64,000 nt of DNA from Malassezia japonica (lineage: Eukaryota; Basidiomycota; Malasseziomycetes; Malasseziales; Malasseziaceae): assembly GCF_029542785.1 (NCBI RefSeq), contig NC_083370.1, positions 1,796,001 to 1,860,000 of the forward strand, given 5' to 3'. A program made the position numbers and the translations under genes. Of this stretch, positions 53,059-64,000 are shown piece after piece (within the stretch, counting starts at the first letter, position 1; each line of letters starts with the position of its first letter). The notes beneath the pieces were generated by a model. It was not told the DNA's origin and made no database searches. It worked only from the letters and a program-made list of their open reading frames with translations.

Positions 53059-54623
53059 CTACAGCTTCGCCTTAGGAGTGCCCATTTCAAGAATCTCGCC
53101 GGGTTCCTCGTCCTCAGGCTCACCGATACGCATCGAATCGGTCGAGAGCTTGCCAAGGTTCTTGGGGTCGTTCATGTCCAAGTGGTGCGCAAACGAGAAG
53201 ACCCGTCGCTGGTGGCTCGAAAGACCAAAGTCGGGCACCAACTCATCCGTGCCACTCTCGAGATGCAGCAGACGCGCGGAAGTAAGGCGGCCCAGGACGG
53301 GAAGGAACTAGAACGTGTTAGTATAGGAACAAAAAAAAAAAAATTGCAACGTACCTTGAAGGCGTGGCCCGAGTCGCCCGAGCACACCAGCAGATTGTCC
53401 ACATTCGGGTGGAAGTCAATCAGGAAGTTTTCGTCAATAGAGTCGCTGTACCAGCAGATACGTGTGAAATGGACCGACGCATTCTTGTTCGGACCCTCGA
53501 ACTGGAGAATGGGGAATAGGGTGCGGATCTCCTTGAGCATTTTGTTCACCTGCTTGTGCGTAGGCACGCTGGGGAACGCCGAGCCCTGGTAATCGGCTGG
53601 GTTCGGGAAGTCACTTCCGCGCTGAAAGGTGAGCAAACACAAGAGACGTACACCGTGGATCGCGCACTTCAGAATTCCATCCGCGTTGGGCTCGAACGTG
53701 TAAAAGCCGCTGAGGTGAGCTTCGCAAATGACGTACGTGTACAGGTTAAAGGTAACCGGAGTGCCCTTGAACTTCTGGGCGACCTCGGGGTCGAGCTTCA
53801 TCGTAAGCACACAATGCGCGGTCGGGCGAACGACCTCGCGCTCGAGCGGCACCTTGAGTGTATGGAGCATCGAACGCGTCCAGCAGCCGACCGCGAGCAC
53901 GACACGGTCCGCGTAAAACTTGCGGCCGTCGGCCGTGACCGCACCGCACACGCGGGGCTTCTTTTGGTCGTAAGACGGGTCCTTGTAAAGCAGCGACGCG
54001 ACCTGCGCGTTGGTAATCACCTCGGCGCCCAAACGGCGCGCCTCATCCAGGGTAGCGAACGTGGCATTCTTCGACTCAGCCCAGCCACCCTGCGGGTTGT
54101 AGTATCCGACCTGCCTGCCGAAATTGGTGTACGCCTCGCCGAGGTGCGGACGCAGGGACGGAGGGAAGGCGCTCACGGCCTCGTCCGAGCTCTTGATGCC
54201 AAAAGCCTGCGGGAGCTGGATCGCATCCACCGAGTTCTCCATGTCGGTCACCGGGGCGACAGCGTTCCGGACGCCATCTTCGACCCACTGCTTCGCGTTC
54301 TCGTAGTGTTCGCCCGAGCGGAACACGACACCCGTCTCGTGGTAGAACTTGGACACGATTGGGCTCGTGCGCCACATATGGTTCGCCTTTTTGCCCAGGT
54401 CACGGTAGTGCTGGTCCTGTATATTAGCTTGTCCTTGTCAACATACAGAGTAATCCGCACGGATGATCTTGTTCAGATCGTTCGATGCGGCATTGTCCGC
54501 AGCGCGGCCGTCTGCGGAACGCTCCAGAACCGTGACGCGGTGGCCCAAACGGGCCAGTTCCAACGCAGTCGAAGCGCCAAATGCACCAGCTCCGATTACA
54601 ATTACGTGCGTGAACGAGCTCAT
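53059..54623 (-). CDS. Peroxisomal FAD-dependent amine oxidase (MSOX family)
   Basis: Exons 54447-54623, 53652-54416, 53355-53621 and 53059-53307; introns of 30, 30 and 47 nt; 485 residues. N-terminal dinucleotide-binding motif VIVIGAGAFGASTALELARL, conserved IIRADYSDQHYRDL, and LLVCSGDSGHAFKFLPVLG near the end fit the sarcosine/pipecolate/saccharopine and fructosyl-amine oxidase family. The C-terminus KAKL is a peroxisomal PTS1. The substrate cannot be fixed. The second intron (53622-53651) is in phase and stop-free, so read-through would simply insert ten residues. Confidence 0.85.
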
Positions 54624-54994
54624 TGCCACTTTTCAAGGAAGATGGAAACTGGGAATCTTGGGCAAAAAAATCCTCAGGGTTCGCTCGAAAATTCGGAATT
54701 GATCGGGCACAGAGGTCCGGTTGTGTACGGCTCATGGTCCCTTTTCGGGGCTCTTCATAGCGCAACATGGTTCCTACCATGCCATATACCACCCTCGACA
54801 ATGCACAACCACATAGCGAGCACGTCGTGGTGCCTGCGCCCCCTCCCTTACGCCAATTCACCGCCCGATCGTGCTGCACTAGGAACGTGGTGGACCTCCA
54901 CAACACCGAAGGGCCTACTAGGTCGATCTAACAAGCCACGCGACGCGGCATTTGCGCGGCGGCCGACCGTCTCACTTAGCGTTAGGCGGCGAGA
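54624..54994. other. Divergent promoter of the FAD oxidase and CCT2
   Basis: 371 bp between the two ATGs. A 6-bp hairpin around 54768-54783 and C-rich stretches near 54835-54845; no TATA box, tRNA or conserved frame recognised. Confidence 0.4.
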
Positions 54995-56599
54995 ATGTCT
55001 GCGCCTATTTTTGCGCAGGAGGTGCGTAGGGAGGCAAACTAACGTTAGGCTACTCAAGAGCGTGCTGAGAATGCACGCCTGTCGTCGTTTGTCGGCGCGC
55101 TGGCGCTTGGCGATCTGGTAAAGAGCACATTGGGCCCGAAAGGCATGAACAAGATTCTGCAGTCGGTCGGCGGCTCGAACGACATTGTCGTGACGAACGA
55201 TGGTGCGACGATCCTCAAGTCGATCTACCTTGATAACCCTGCGGCCAAGATCCTGGTGAATATCTCCAAGGTGCAGGACGACGAGGTGGGCGATGGCACG
55301 ACCAGTGTCTGTGTCCTTGCCGCAGAGCTTTTACGCGAGGCGGAGCAGCTCGTCGAGTCGCACATGCATCCTCAGGTCGTTGTGGACGGATACCGTATCG
55401 CGAGCAAGGCTGCGCTCGAGGCGCTCCAGGCCTCGGCGCAGGACCACGCGGCTGACCCCAAGCAGTTCCGTGAGGACCTGCTGAATATCGCGCGGACCAC
55501 GCTCTCCTCCAAGGTCCTGTCGCAGGACAAGGACTACTTTGCGAACCTTGCTGTGGATGCCGTTTTACGTCTCAAGGGCTCGACCAATCTGGAGAACATC
55601 CAGATCATCAAAAAGCTCGGTGGCAAGCTTACCGACAGCTACCTCGACGAGGGCTTCATTCTGGACAAGCGCATCGCGCCCAACTCGGTCAAGCGCTTGG
55701 AAAACGCCAAGATCCTCATTGCCAACACCTCTATGGACACGGACAAGATCAAGGTGTTTGGTGCGCGTGTGCGTGTCGAAGGCACCGGCAAGCTCGCCGA
55801 GATTGAGCGTGCGGAGCGCGACAAGATGAAGGCCAAGGTCGACCGTATCAAGGCTCACGGTATCACCTGCTTTGTGAACCGCCAGCTGATCTACAACTAC
55901 CCCGAGTCGCTCTTGACCGATGCCGGCATCATGTGCATTGAGCACGCCGACTTTGAGGGCGTGGAGCGCCTTGCGCTCGTCACTGGCGGCGAGATTACCA
56001 GCACCTTTGACCGCCCCGACCTCGTCCGTCTCGGCCACTGTGGCGAGATCGAGGAGGTGATGATTGGCGAGGACAAGCTGATCAAGTTCTCGGGTGTCGC
56101 CGCGGGCGAGGCCTGCACTGTGGTGCTGCGTGGCGCCACCTCTCAGATGATTGACGAGGCGGAGCGTTCGCTGCACGATGCGCTCAGTGTCCTGAGCCAG
56201 ACCGTGAAGGAGACGCGCGTGACCTACGGTGGTGGCTGCGCCGAGATGGCGATGAGCAACGCGGTGGACGAAGAGGCGCGCAAGACTTCGGGAAAAAAGG
56301 CGCTTGCCGTCGAGGCGTTTGCACGCGCGCTGCGCCAGCTCCCGACCATCCTGTCCGACAATGCGGGTCTCGATTCGTCCGACCTCGTGGCCAAGCTGCG
56401 TGCAGCGCACCACGACGGCAAGAGCGACATGGGTCTCGACCTGGACAGCGGCAAGCTCGCGTCGATGGCCGAGATGGGTGTCACGGAAAGCTACAAGCTG
56501 AAGCGGCAAGTCGTGGTCTCGGCCAGTGAGGCGGCCGAGATGATCATGCGCGTGGACGACATTCTGAAGGCGGCCCCGCGCAAGCGCGAAGCCCACTAG
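54995..56599 (+). CDS. CCT2: CCT/TRiC chaperonin subunit beta
   Basis: Exons 54995-55021 and 55049-56599 with a 27-nt intron; 525 residues, normal length. Group II chaperonin signatures: [46 protein letters not shown] and [13 protein letters not shown]. The nine-codon first exon gives MSAPIFAQE, matching the family start. It is one of eight subunits of the cytosolic chaperonin that folds tubulin and actin; ARL2 in this window acts in the same tubulin pathway. Confidence 0.96.
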
Positions 56600-56737
56600 A
56601 TTCATTCAGTAGCAGCACAGCAATGCATCTATGAAACCCTGATTGAATGCTCCATGGCATTGAGAGGTGATCGTATACAACTTGCAAGTCTCCCTGCCTG
56701 GAGTGCATACTGCGACCTGAGCTGGGTAAAACGTCAC

Positions 56738-57358
56738 TTAGATGACGTGGCCCTTGCCCTTGTAGCCCTCGCTCGCAATACCAGTGATGGGGTTCTGGTT
56801 GTTCTCCTTGGCCCGGGCAGTCATCTCCTCCTGGTACTCCTTGGTCATGGACTTGGGGGCGGGCTTAGCTGTGGTTAGCGACGCTGCGAAGAAAACACGT
56901 ACCGAGCGAGCGGACGCCGTAGAAGCCGGCAATACCGAAGCCAGCGGCGAGGGCAGTGCCGATAATCACGCGGCCAGTCTGGCCCGGGGGAGAGACGGGC
57001 TTGCGCGGGCCGTAGGGGCCGTACGCAACGAAGTATGCTGTCGGTTAGTCCACACGACCAGGGCAAATTACGTACCACCCTTCTGCTCGTTGACCGAGAG
57101 GTCCTTCCAGTCCTTGCGCTGGATCTCCTCGAGCTGCTTGTACACCGAGTACTGCTCCTCCTTGGAGAGCTTGGCCCAGTGCGACTCAATGTTGGGCAGG
57201 ACCTTGCTGAGCTCGACCGCACCGCTCTGCTCCAGGAGCTTGCCTTCCCGGGCCGTGGCGGGGGTCCAGCGCTCACTCTTGGTGATCAAAGTACGAGCGT
57301 AGCCCGTCGTATTACGGGGAATCACGCGGGGGAGAGCAGCACGCACACTTCCAATCAT
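56738..57358 (-). CDS. COX5A: Cytochrome c oxidase subunit 4/5
   Basis: Exons 57076-57358, 56903-57037 and 56738-56868; introns of 38 and 34 nt; 182 residues. A mitochondrial presequence, a matrix domain (SKEEQYSVYKQLEEIQRKDW), a single transmembrane helix (GRVIIGTALAAGFGIAGFYG) and a short intermembrane tail match subunit 5a/IV of complex IV. MIGSVRAALPRV is the preferred start; upstream in-frame codons lack features. Only about 135 bp lie between its stop and that of convergent CCT2. Confidence 0.92.
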
Positions 57359-57666
57359 CACGGCTGTTCGACAAGGAATCGTGTTTCTAAGCAAGACGCC
57401 GGTCAGAACCGCCCGCTGCAAATTACGGAACCAAACGGGAAACGCAGATTGGCAATTCCCAGCGGACCTCAGGTATCTCGGCCGAAAATACCGGCGCCGG
57501 CAGCACGCGTCGCAGGGTGGAGGCCGAGGCTGGCGCACAGACAGGAGTAGGTAGGCATGGTTAAGCACGCCTAGAAATCTATGTACAAAAGTACACGTTG
57601 ATCAGGTCATGTTGAACGTAGAGTCATCATTAGAGAGATGAGTCTTTTGGCGGGATGAATATGCAT
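57359..57666. other. Upstream region of COX5
   Basis: 308 bp between the COX5 start and MET17 stop, both on the minus strand. AT-rich near 57580-57660; otherwise nothing recognisable. Confidence 0.4.
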
Positions 57667-59025
<1,359 letters not shown>

Positions 59026-59104
59026 CGCGAAGCAGGATCAAAGCACTAGAGAACAAGGGAAGACAGGACGTGCGTTCCCGGCACTTGAAATGCGGTCCGT
59101 GCTT

Positions 59105-59116
59105 CGACACGTGTCG
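59105..59116. promoter_or_regulatory. 12-bp palindrome with CACGTG core upstream of MET17
   Basis: Perfect palindrome CGACACGTGTCG, 80 bp before the MET17 ATG. CACGTG is the Cbf1/Met4 site that controls sulfur-assimilation genes in other fungi; use here is inferred from position. Confidence 0.5.
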
Positions 59117-59205
59117 CACGCCGACGTTCGCCTATGGCGCAACTCGCTGCAGGAAAGGTGTGCTCCGTGTTCGGCCGAGGGCGATATTGCGCACGACGAC
59201 GTCGA

Positions 59206-61797
59206 CTACGTATAGGCCCACGTGCCCGACGCCTCCGCCCACGCGGCGAGCTGGTCGGTGGGTGTGTGGAGGAAGTGGGTGGCTTGTGCACCGCTCTCCG
59301 GCGAGGGTTGCACGAGCAGGCCGAGGCCGGGGCCGCCGACCTTGGTCTCGTACGAGGAGAAGCCGTAAGTCGCGAGCGACTGGACCAGGGAATCAGTCTG
59401 CGCTTCGCTCATGTCGTCGCGCAGGAGCGTAATGGCACATCCGCCGCCGCCGCCGCCGGTGAGCTTCGCGCGCAGACGGTGGGGCTGCGCGGCGCACGTC
59501 TTGCGTACCGTCTCCAGCGCGGGGTGGCCGACGCGCATCTGAACGAGCTGAAGATGATTCAGGTCCATGAGGCGGCCGAGGCGCTCCAACAGCGACGCGC
59601 GGCTTACGGCCATCTCGCCGGGCGGGGGCTCGAGCAGGAACTGCGCCTCGTCGGCGAGCATCTGAATCGTGTCAAACGCAGCCTGCATGCGCTCCGGCTC
59701 CTCCTCCTTCTGCGCACTGACACTCGCGACGAGTGCCTTGGTATTCCGCGGGACGCCCGTATCGGTGATGAGCAGGCGCAACGCGTCGAAGCCGCTGATC
59801 TGCGTCATTTTGTTCTCCTTCAGTGCATTGGTCGGAAGCGCACGCGAGAAGGCGATCGCGCCGCCGTGCGTCGCCACGGTGTTGTCCACGCCGCTCGGCT
59901 GGCCGTGGATCACCTTCTCTGCGAGGAACGCCCAGCGATTGATCTCGGACGTGTCGGCCTCGGGCAACGGCGCATCGGCGCGCGTCGGGAGGGTACGGTG
60001 GCCGTGCGTGTAGAGCATCGACGAGGCAAGGCACGCCGACACGGCGGCACTGCTGCCGAGACCCGCGCTGATCGGCAGCGACGAGCGGATCTGGAAATTT
60101 TGGCCATGGCTCTCGGGCGAGCCGAGGTAGAGATAGAGATAGAGGCAGGCGACGCTCGCCGCCTGGCGGCGGTCGCCCTCGGGGAACTGTGCGACGAGCG
60201 GCGTAAGAAGCGCCACGAGCTTCTCGTCGAGCTCGGTCGGGACGTCCGCCGTCGTCGGCCGTGCGGCCCACGGCAGCGCGTCGATCGCCCACTCGCACTC
60301 GAGCGCAATGTCGGGCATCTCGAGGCGCAGCATCTTGTCAGTGCGCGGCGTCACGCGTCCGTAGCACCGCAGCGCCGTGCACGCCGCGATGGCCGTCACG
60401 CCGTGCACTACGGCGTGCTCGCCAAAGAGAATAACCTTGCCCGGGGCGCTCACCGCGAGCGTGTCTGGGACGACCGGCTTCGGCGCGTTCTTGAGCGAGT
60501 TGGAACGCAGCTGCGTACGCAGCGCCTCCATCTCGTCCTGGACCGGGATGCGCTCGTACTCGGGCGTGCCGTCCGGCGCGACACCGATCTGGCGGATGGC
60601 GCCCGCGCTGACGAGCGCCTGCGTGAGGTCGTCGAGGAGATCGCGCACGTCCTCGATGCCGACGCACACGCGGATCAGGTTTTCCGGCATGCCGCGCTCC
60701 GCGCGCACCTTGGGGTCGATGCTCGCGTGCGACATGAGGCACGGCATGCTCAGCAAGCTGTTGACGCATCCGAAGCTCACGCTAACCCCCCATAACTTGA
60801 CGGCGGCCGTAATGCGCGCCGAGAGCTCCTTGTCGCCCGTCTCGAAGCTCATCACCGAGCCCGGCCCCTTGGACATGCGCTGGTGGATTGCGTAGCCCGG
60901 GTGCGTGCGCAGACCCGGGTAGTTGACGTGGAAGCCGAGGCGCTGCAGAAAGTGGGCGATCTGCATCGCGTTCACTTGCATCTTGTCCATGCGCAGTGCA
61001 AGCGTCTTGACGCCGCGCAGGAGCAGGAATGAGTCGAGCGGCGCGAGGGAGTTGCCCACCGAGTTGATCGTAAAGTACATGCGCTGTGCGAGGTCATCGC
61101 GGTTGCACGCCACGACACCGGCCATGATGTCGTGGTGGCCCGAGAGGTACTTGGTCGCCGAGTCGTACACGATGTCGACGCCCATATCGAGCGGGCGCAT
61201 GAGGTAGGGCGAGAGCATTGTGTTGTCCACAATCACGAGCGCTTCCGGAACGTGCTTGCGGACGATCTGCACGAACCGCGGAATGTCGCAGATCTTGAGC
61301 AAAGGATTCGTCGGCGACTCGAGCATGACCATGGTCACCGGTCCTGCGCGCCCCTCGGCATAGTCGGCGGCGCACTGCGCGAGGTGCCGCTCAAAGATGA
61401 TCGCGTCGGTCGTGTCGACGTGGTCCACCTGGATCTCGTACGTGGTGCGCAAAATGCCCAGCAGGCGGTTTGTGCCGCCGTACAAGTCATCGCCCGCGAC
61501 GATGCGCTCGCGCGGCTTGACCATGCGCGTGATAATGTCCAAGCATGCCATGCCCGAGGCTAGCACATAGGTGTGCTTGCACCCCTGGAGCGCCGACAAA
61601 TGGTTCTGCAGCACCGTGCGCGACGGATTGCCGGAGCGCGAGTAGTCAAACTCGGCGCCCGGCAGCCCCTTGAAGGTCGCCGTGAGGTAGACAGGCGTCG
61701 AAGACGCGCCGTACTGATCGCGGTGTGCCGGATCATTGGTCGTCGTGCACAGCGTCGCGAAGCGGAAGCCCTCGTCCTGCTGGGGGAGGTCCGCCAT
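59206..61797 (-). CDS. Fusion: cystathionine beta-lyase + mevalonate kinase
   Basis: One uninterrupted 863-residue frame. Residues 1 to ~415 are a complete cystathionine beta-lyase (DQYGASSTPVYLTATFKG, YSRSGNPSRTVLQNHLSALQ, ESPTNPLLKICDI, PLP Lys216 in SATKYLSGHH, PENLIRVCVGIEDVRDLLDD). Residues ~448-863 are a complete mevalonate kinase (SAPGKVILFGEHAVVHG; PISAGLGSSAAVSA near 580; KLTGGGGGGCAITLL near 780). A ~35-residue linker joins them; it includes Met423. The first half cleaves cystathionine to homocysteine; the second phosphorylates mevalonate in sterol synthesis. No stop, intron signal or intergenic space lies between. The ATG is 38 bp from the stop of upstream RCL1. Confidence 0.93.
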   Translation of the reverse strand: MADLPQQDEGFRFATLCTTTNDPAHRDQYGASSTPVYLTATFKGLPGAEFDYSRSGNPSRTVLQNHLSALQGCKHTYVLASGMACLDIITRMVKPRERIVAGDDLYGGTNRLLGILRTTYEIQVDHVDTTDAIIFERHLAQCAADYAEGRAGPVTMVMLESPTNPLLKICDIPRFVQIVRKHVPEALVIVDNTMLSPYLMRPLDMGVDIVYDSATKYLSGHHDIMAGVVACNRDDLAQRMYFTINSVGNSLAPLDSFLLLRGVKTLALRMDKMQVNAMQIAHFLQRLGFHVNYPGLRTHPGYAIHQRMSKGPGSVMSFETGDKELSARITAAVKLWGVSVSFGCVNSLLSMPCLMSHASIDPKVRAERGMPENLIRVCVGIEDVRDLLDDLTQALVSAGAIRQIGVAPDGTPEYERIPVQDEMEALRTQLRSNSLKNAPKPVVPDTLAVSAPGKVILFGEHAVVHGVTAIAACTALRCYGRVTPRTDKMLRLEMPDIALECEWAIDALPWAARPTTADVPTELDEKLVALLTPLVAQFPEGDRRQAASVACLYLYLYLGSPESHGQNFQIRSSLPISAGLGSSAAVSACLASSMLYTHGHRTLPTRADAPLPEADTSEINRWAFLAEKVIHGQPSGVDNTVATHGGAIAFSRALPTNALKENKMTQISGFDALRLLITDTGVPRNTKALVASVSAQKEEEPERMQAAFDTIQMLADEAQFLLEPPPGEMAVSRASLLERLGRLMDLNHLQLVQMRVGHPALETVRKTCAAQPHRLRAKLTGGGGGGCAITLLRDDMSEAQTDSLVQSLATYGFSSYETKVGGPGLGLLVQPSPESGAQATHFLHTPTDQLAAWAEASGTWAYT

Positions 61798-61835
61798 GGT
61801 CAGAGTCAGATGCTGAGATAAGCACTATGGTACAA

Positions 61836-62945
61836 TTAATTCACCCGCTTGTAGCCGCGGAAGCCGACGCCGACGCAGGAGAAGATGTGCTCCTCGGTGT
61901 CCGGCACGGGCTTGATCTTGAACACGACACCAAGCGTGTCGCGGATATCACGGAGGCACTGCACGGCCTGAGGCGTCAGCGCGCCGAGGCGCACTTTCGC
62001 GACGTCCTCCGGTCCCAGCGCCATGAGCACGAGTGCCATCGGCTGGTGGCTGCGGTCGATGCATCCTCCTCCCTGGATCTCGGAGAGGAGCTGGCGCGCG
62101 GCCTGCAAGCCCACGTCCTCGGGCGTGACGCCCGGGGCAGAGGTCGCCTCGGACGAATGCAGCGTGCCGGTCGTCGACGTGGCGACGAGCGACATGGCGT
62201 AGCCTGGCGACTTGCCCGACTCCTCGCCGCGGTAGACGTCGGAAAAGAGGTAGAGATCAGGGATGTAGCGGTTCAGCACGCTGCGGGCCGCGTCGATCAT
62301 GCGGTTGCTCATCTGCGGCGAGACGCGCACGGCGCTGGCAATGCCGCGGATCTTGCGGATGCGTCCCGGCTCGACAAAATTGAGCGGGCGCAGCGTCGCG
62401 ATGAGCGGCGCGCGGAAGAAGACCTCGCCGCCGCCCTGCGGGGGCGCGCCGCGCTTGGCGATGCGCAGCTCCATGGACGACGCGAGCATCGAGACCGAGT
62501 CGAGCGGCATAAACATGGCGAGCTGCGGGAGCGTCACAGTGCGCAGCGTGTCCACGCCCATGTCCCCCATGCCGGTCGTGATGCCGCGGAGCGTGAGCGC
62601 GATCTCCTGCTTTGCGAACGGCGCCAAAAGCACAATCCACTCGAAAAAGTAGCCGATCGAGCGCGAGAGGCCGCAATCGTGCGTCACCGCACCGCCAAAC
62701 ACAATACCGGGGCGGTAGTAGACCGATGTACCTGTGTAGTTGATCTCGACCGTGCTGCCATTGGTCAGCTTTTCGAGCAGACGCAAAAAGCCTGCCTCAA
62801 AGTCGCGAATTCCGGGCTCCTCGTCGTCGGGGCGGATCTTGTCAATGCGCACGGGTCGCGACGAGAGCGTCGCTAGCACGAGACGCTGCCGAAAGTAGGC
62901 ATGGCCGGTGAAGCGCACAAGGCGCTCGTCCTCGTCCCCCGCCAT
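61836..62945 (-). CDS. RCL1: Rcl1 rRNA-processing protein, RNA 3'-phosphate cyclase-like
   Basis: Single exon, 369 residues, as in the family. RtcA/Rcl1 fold with FTGHAYFRQRLVLATLSSRP, EINYTGTSVYYRPG, CGLSRSIGYFFEW and APPQGGGEVFF. Rcl1 lacks cyclase activity and works with Bms1 in 18S rRNA maturation at the U3 processome. Start MAGDEDERL at 62945 matches the family; an in-frame ATG at 63026 would overlap the divergent gene by nearly its whole promoter. Confidence 0.95.
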   Translation of the reverse strand: MAGDEDERLVRFTGHAYFRQRLVLATLSSRPVRIDKIRPDDEEPGIRDFEAGFLRLLEKLTNGSTVEINYTGTSVYYRPGIVFGGAVTHDCGLSRSIGYFFEWIVLLAPFAKQEIALTLRGITTGMGDMGVDTLRTVTLPQLAMFMPLDSVSMLASSMELRIAKRGAPPQGGGEVFFRAPLIATLRPLNFVEPGRIRKIRGIASAVRVSPQMSNRMIDAARSVLNRYIPDLYLFSDVYRGEESGKSPGYAMSLVATSTTGTLHSSEATSAPGVTPEDVGLQAARQLLSEIQGGGCIDRSHQPMALVLMALGPEDVAKVRLGALTPQAVQCLRDIRDTLGVVFKIKPVPDTEEHIFSCVGVGFRGYKRVN

Positions 62946-63027
62946 CGTCGCTACGCGCCAAAAAAATTCCTGCCGCGTGGCAATTCTCGCTGACAAATCG
63001 ATTGGCCGAGCTTGCTTGGTTACCAAG

Positions 63028-64000
63028 ATGGCATCGGGCGGCCAGGGCGACGTGTTGCCGCAGGCTTCTTCTTCGCGTCAGGCCATGGGGGATGACTACG
63101 TCCCGTCGAACGTCAAGGGCATCTTTGTCGCCGAGTTCCTCGTGCGCGAGGGCAATACAATCGTCTATACGTATCCAGAGACGCTCCCAGTCGACGGCTT
63201 CGAATGGAAGGTCCTGCCCAGCGGCGGCCACGACGTCGCGAGCGACACGATCCACTTTGAATGCGGAAATGTAGAAGGTGCCGTGCTCTTTTGCGTCGCC
63301 GCGTTTCGCTCGCGCCGCTTCTCGGAAGAGGAGATGGCGAACGATACCCAGAACCGCCGCGGCGCTCGCTCGGTGAGCGTCGGCGTGGTGCTTGGTACGT
63401 CGATATACTAACGCAGCGTGCACCTCTTCGAATCCCAGCCAGGAACTCGCCGAGTTTCTGCCGCACATTGCCCACCTCGAGCGCCTCGCGGACGAGGTGG
63501 TGCATGGCGCGCCGCCGAATACCGTGCAGTCGTACGCGGACCGCTACCGCTACCGCGCCGAGGCGACGCTCGATCCAACGTCGAGCCTGGCGCGGTGCTC
63601 GATCGAGCACCTCGCGTACGACCCTGTAACCTACCTCTGTGCCATGAACCGCTTCCTCGGACCCCTCTTTGTTCCCCTCATCAAGCTCTTACAGCTTCCC
63701 AAAAAACGCCTGCTCCTCTACTGCCCGGCACCGGTCGAGCGGGGCGCGATCGTCGCGTTCAACCTCGCAGAGATCGTGCATGCGGCGTACGTGCACGCAG
63801 GCCGCGCGCCGGGCGACGTCCGTGTGCGTGGCCTCGTGAGCCTGCACGACCTCGCCGTGCTCCAGCGGGAGGCGGAGCAGGACGCCGATGACCGCGCGTG
63901 GGTCGCATGGACCTCGGACAAGATCTTTATGGACAAGCTCGAGGTGTTTGACGTCTTTTTGGACGTGTCGGCGTTTGCGTATCCTGGCGCCGCGCCGCGT
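63028..64000 (+). CDS. DENN-type protein, DENND11/LCHN-like, 5' part
   Basis: Exons 63028-63394 and 63417->64000 with a 22-nt intron; the frame is open to the window end (316 residues visible). GIFVAEFLVREGNTIVYTYP, VDGFEWKVLPSGGHDVASDT and the later RRGARSVSVGVVLA resemble the uDENN start of LCHN/DENND11 proteins (DUF4484), which act on Rab GTPases. The later LPKKRLLLYCPAPVERGAIV is consistent with the central cDENN part. Divergent from RCL1 by 82 bp. A second in-frame ATG (MGDDYVPSN) is an alternative start. Confidence 0.65.

Overview
The window is nuclear DNA of a small, intron-containing basidiomycete yeast. The gene set is purely eukaryotic (cullin-3, MCM4, CCT2, APC/C Cdc16, V-ATPase E, AP-3 sigma). 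Genes are packed on both strands with 5-150 bp gaps. The many tiny introns and an iron-responsive GATA factor fit the Malassezia lineage best. The genus is my inference from gene order density, intron style and content; no marker locus is present. I see no mobile elements, tRNA, rRNA or CRISPR.

Layout. 1-4.95 kb: DML1 (cut by the window start), DIB1, pterin dehydratase, TMEM97-like, ATP20, SIW14, MAD2. 5-13.7 kb: MCM4, YSH1, TBC Rab-GAP, RAX1-like, mL54. 14-19.3 kb: VMA4, eIF3g, mL57, TMEM135-like with an elaborate 5' leader. 19.5-28.7 kb: mitoferrin, RPS18, pyruvate carboxylase, a GPI-type secreted orphan, a class-III aminotransferase. 28.8-40.2 kb: forkhead factor, cullin-3, citron/MRCK-like kinase, iron-type GATA factor. 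41-47.3 kb: a tiny acylated protein, FES1, CDC16, MutY glycosylase. 47.8-54.6 kb: secreted DPBB protein, AP-3 sigma, ARL2, cytochrome b5-acyl-CoA dehydrogenase, a small basic orphan, a peroxisomal FAD amine oxidase. 55-64 kb: CCT2, COX5, MET17, a cystathionine beta-lyase/mevalonate kinase fusion, RCL1, a DENN-type protein (cut by the window end).

The most striking gene is the uninterrupted 863-codon reading frame at 59206-61797. It joins a complete cystathionine beta-lyase to a complete mevalonate kinase and lies directly upstream of MET17, so two consecutive sulfur-amino-acid steps sit side by side and sterol precursor synthesis is physically attached to one of them.

The other genome-level signal is splicing. 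I reconstructed 20 introns of exactly 22 nt with one fixed geometry (GT..., branch A at position 17, AG at 21-22) and six of 23 nt, all verified by frame and family homology. Introns of 25-65 nt dominate at 46-59 kb. There are also an 11-nt exon (cullin-3), a 17-nt exon (ARL2), and a coding exon holding only the ATG (41.3 kb). Exon boundaries were derived by hand from frame continuity, GT/AG, branch motifs and family conservation; none is RNA-confirmed.

Divergent promoters are extremely short (MAD2/MCM4 47 bp, YSH1/TBC 45 bp) and most convergent pairs end within 10-50 bp of each other.
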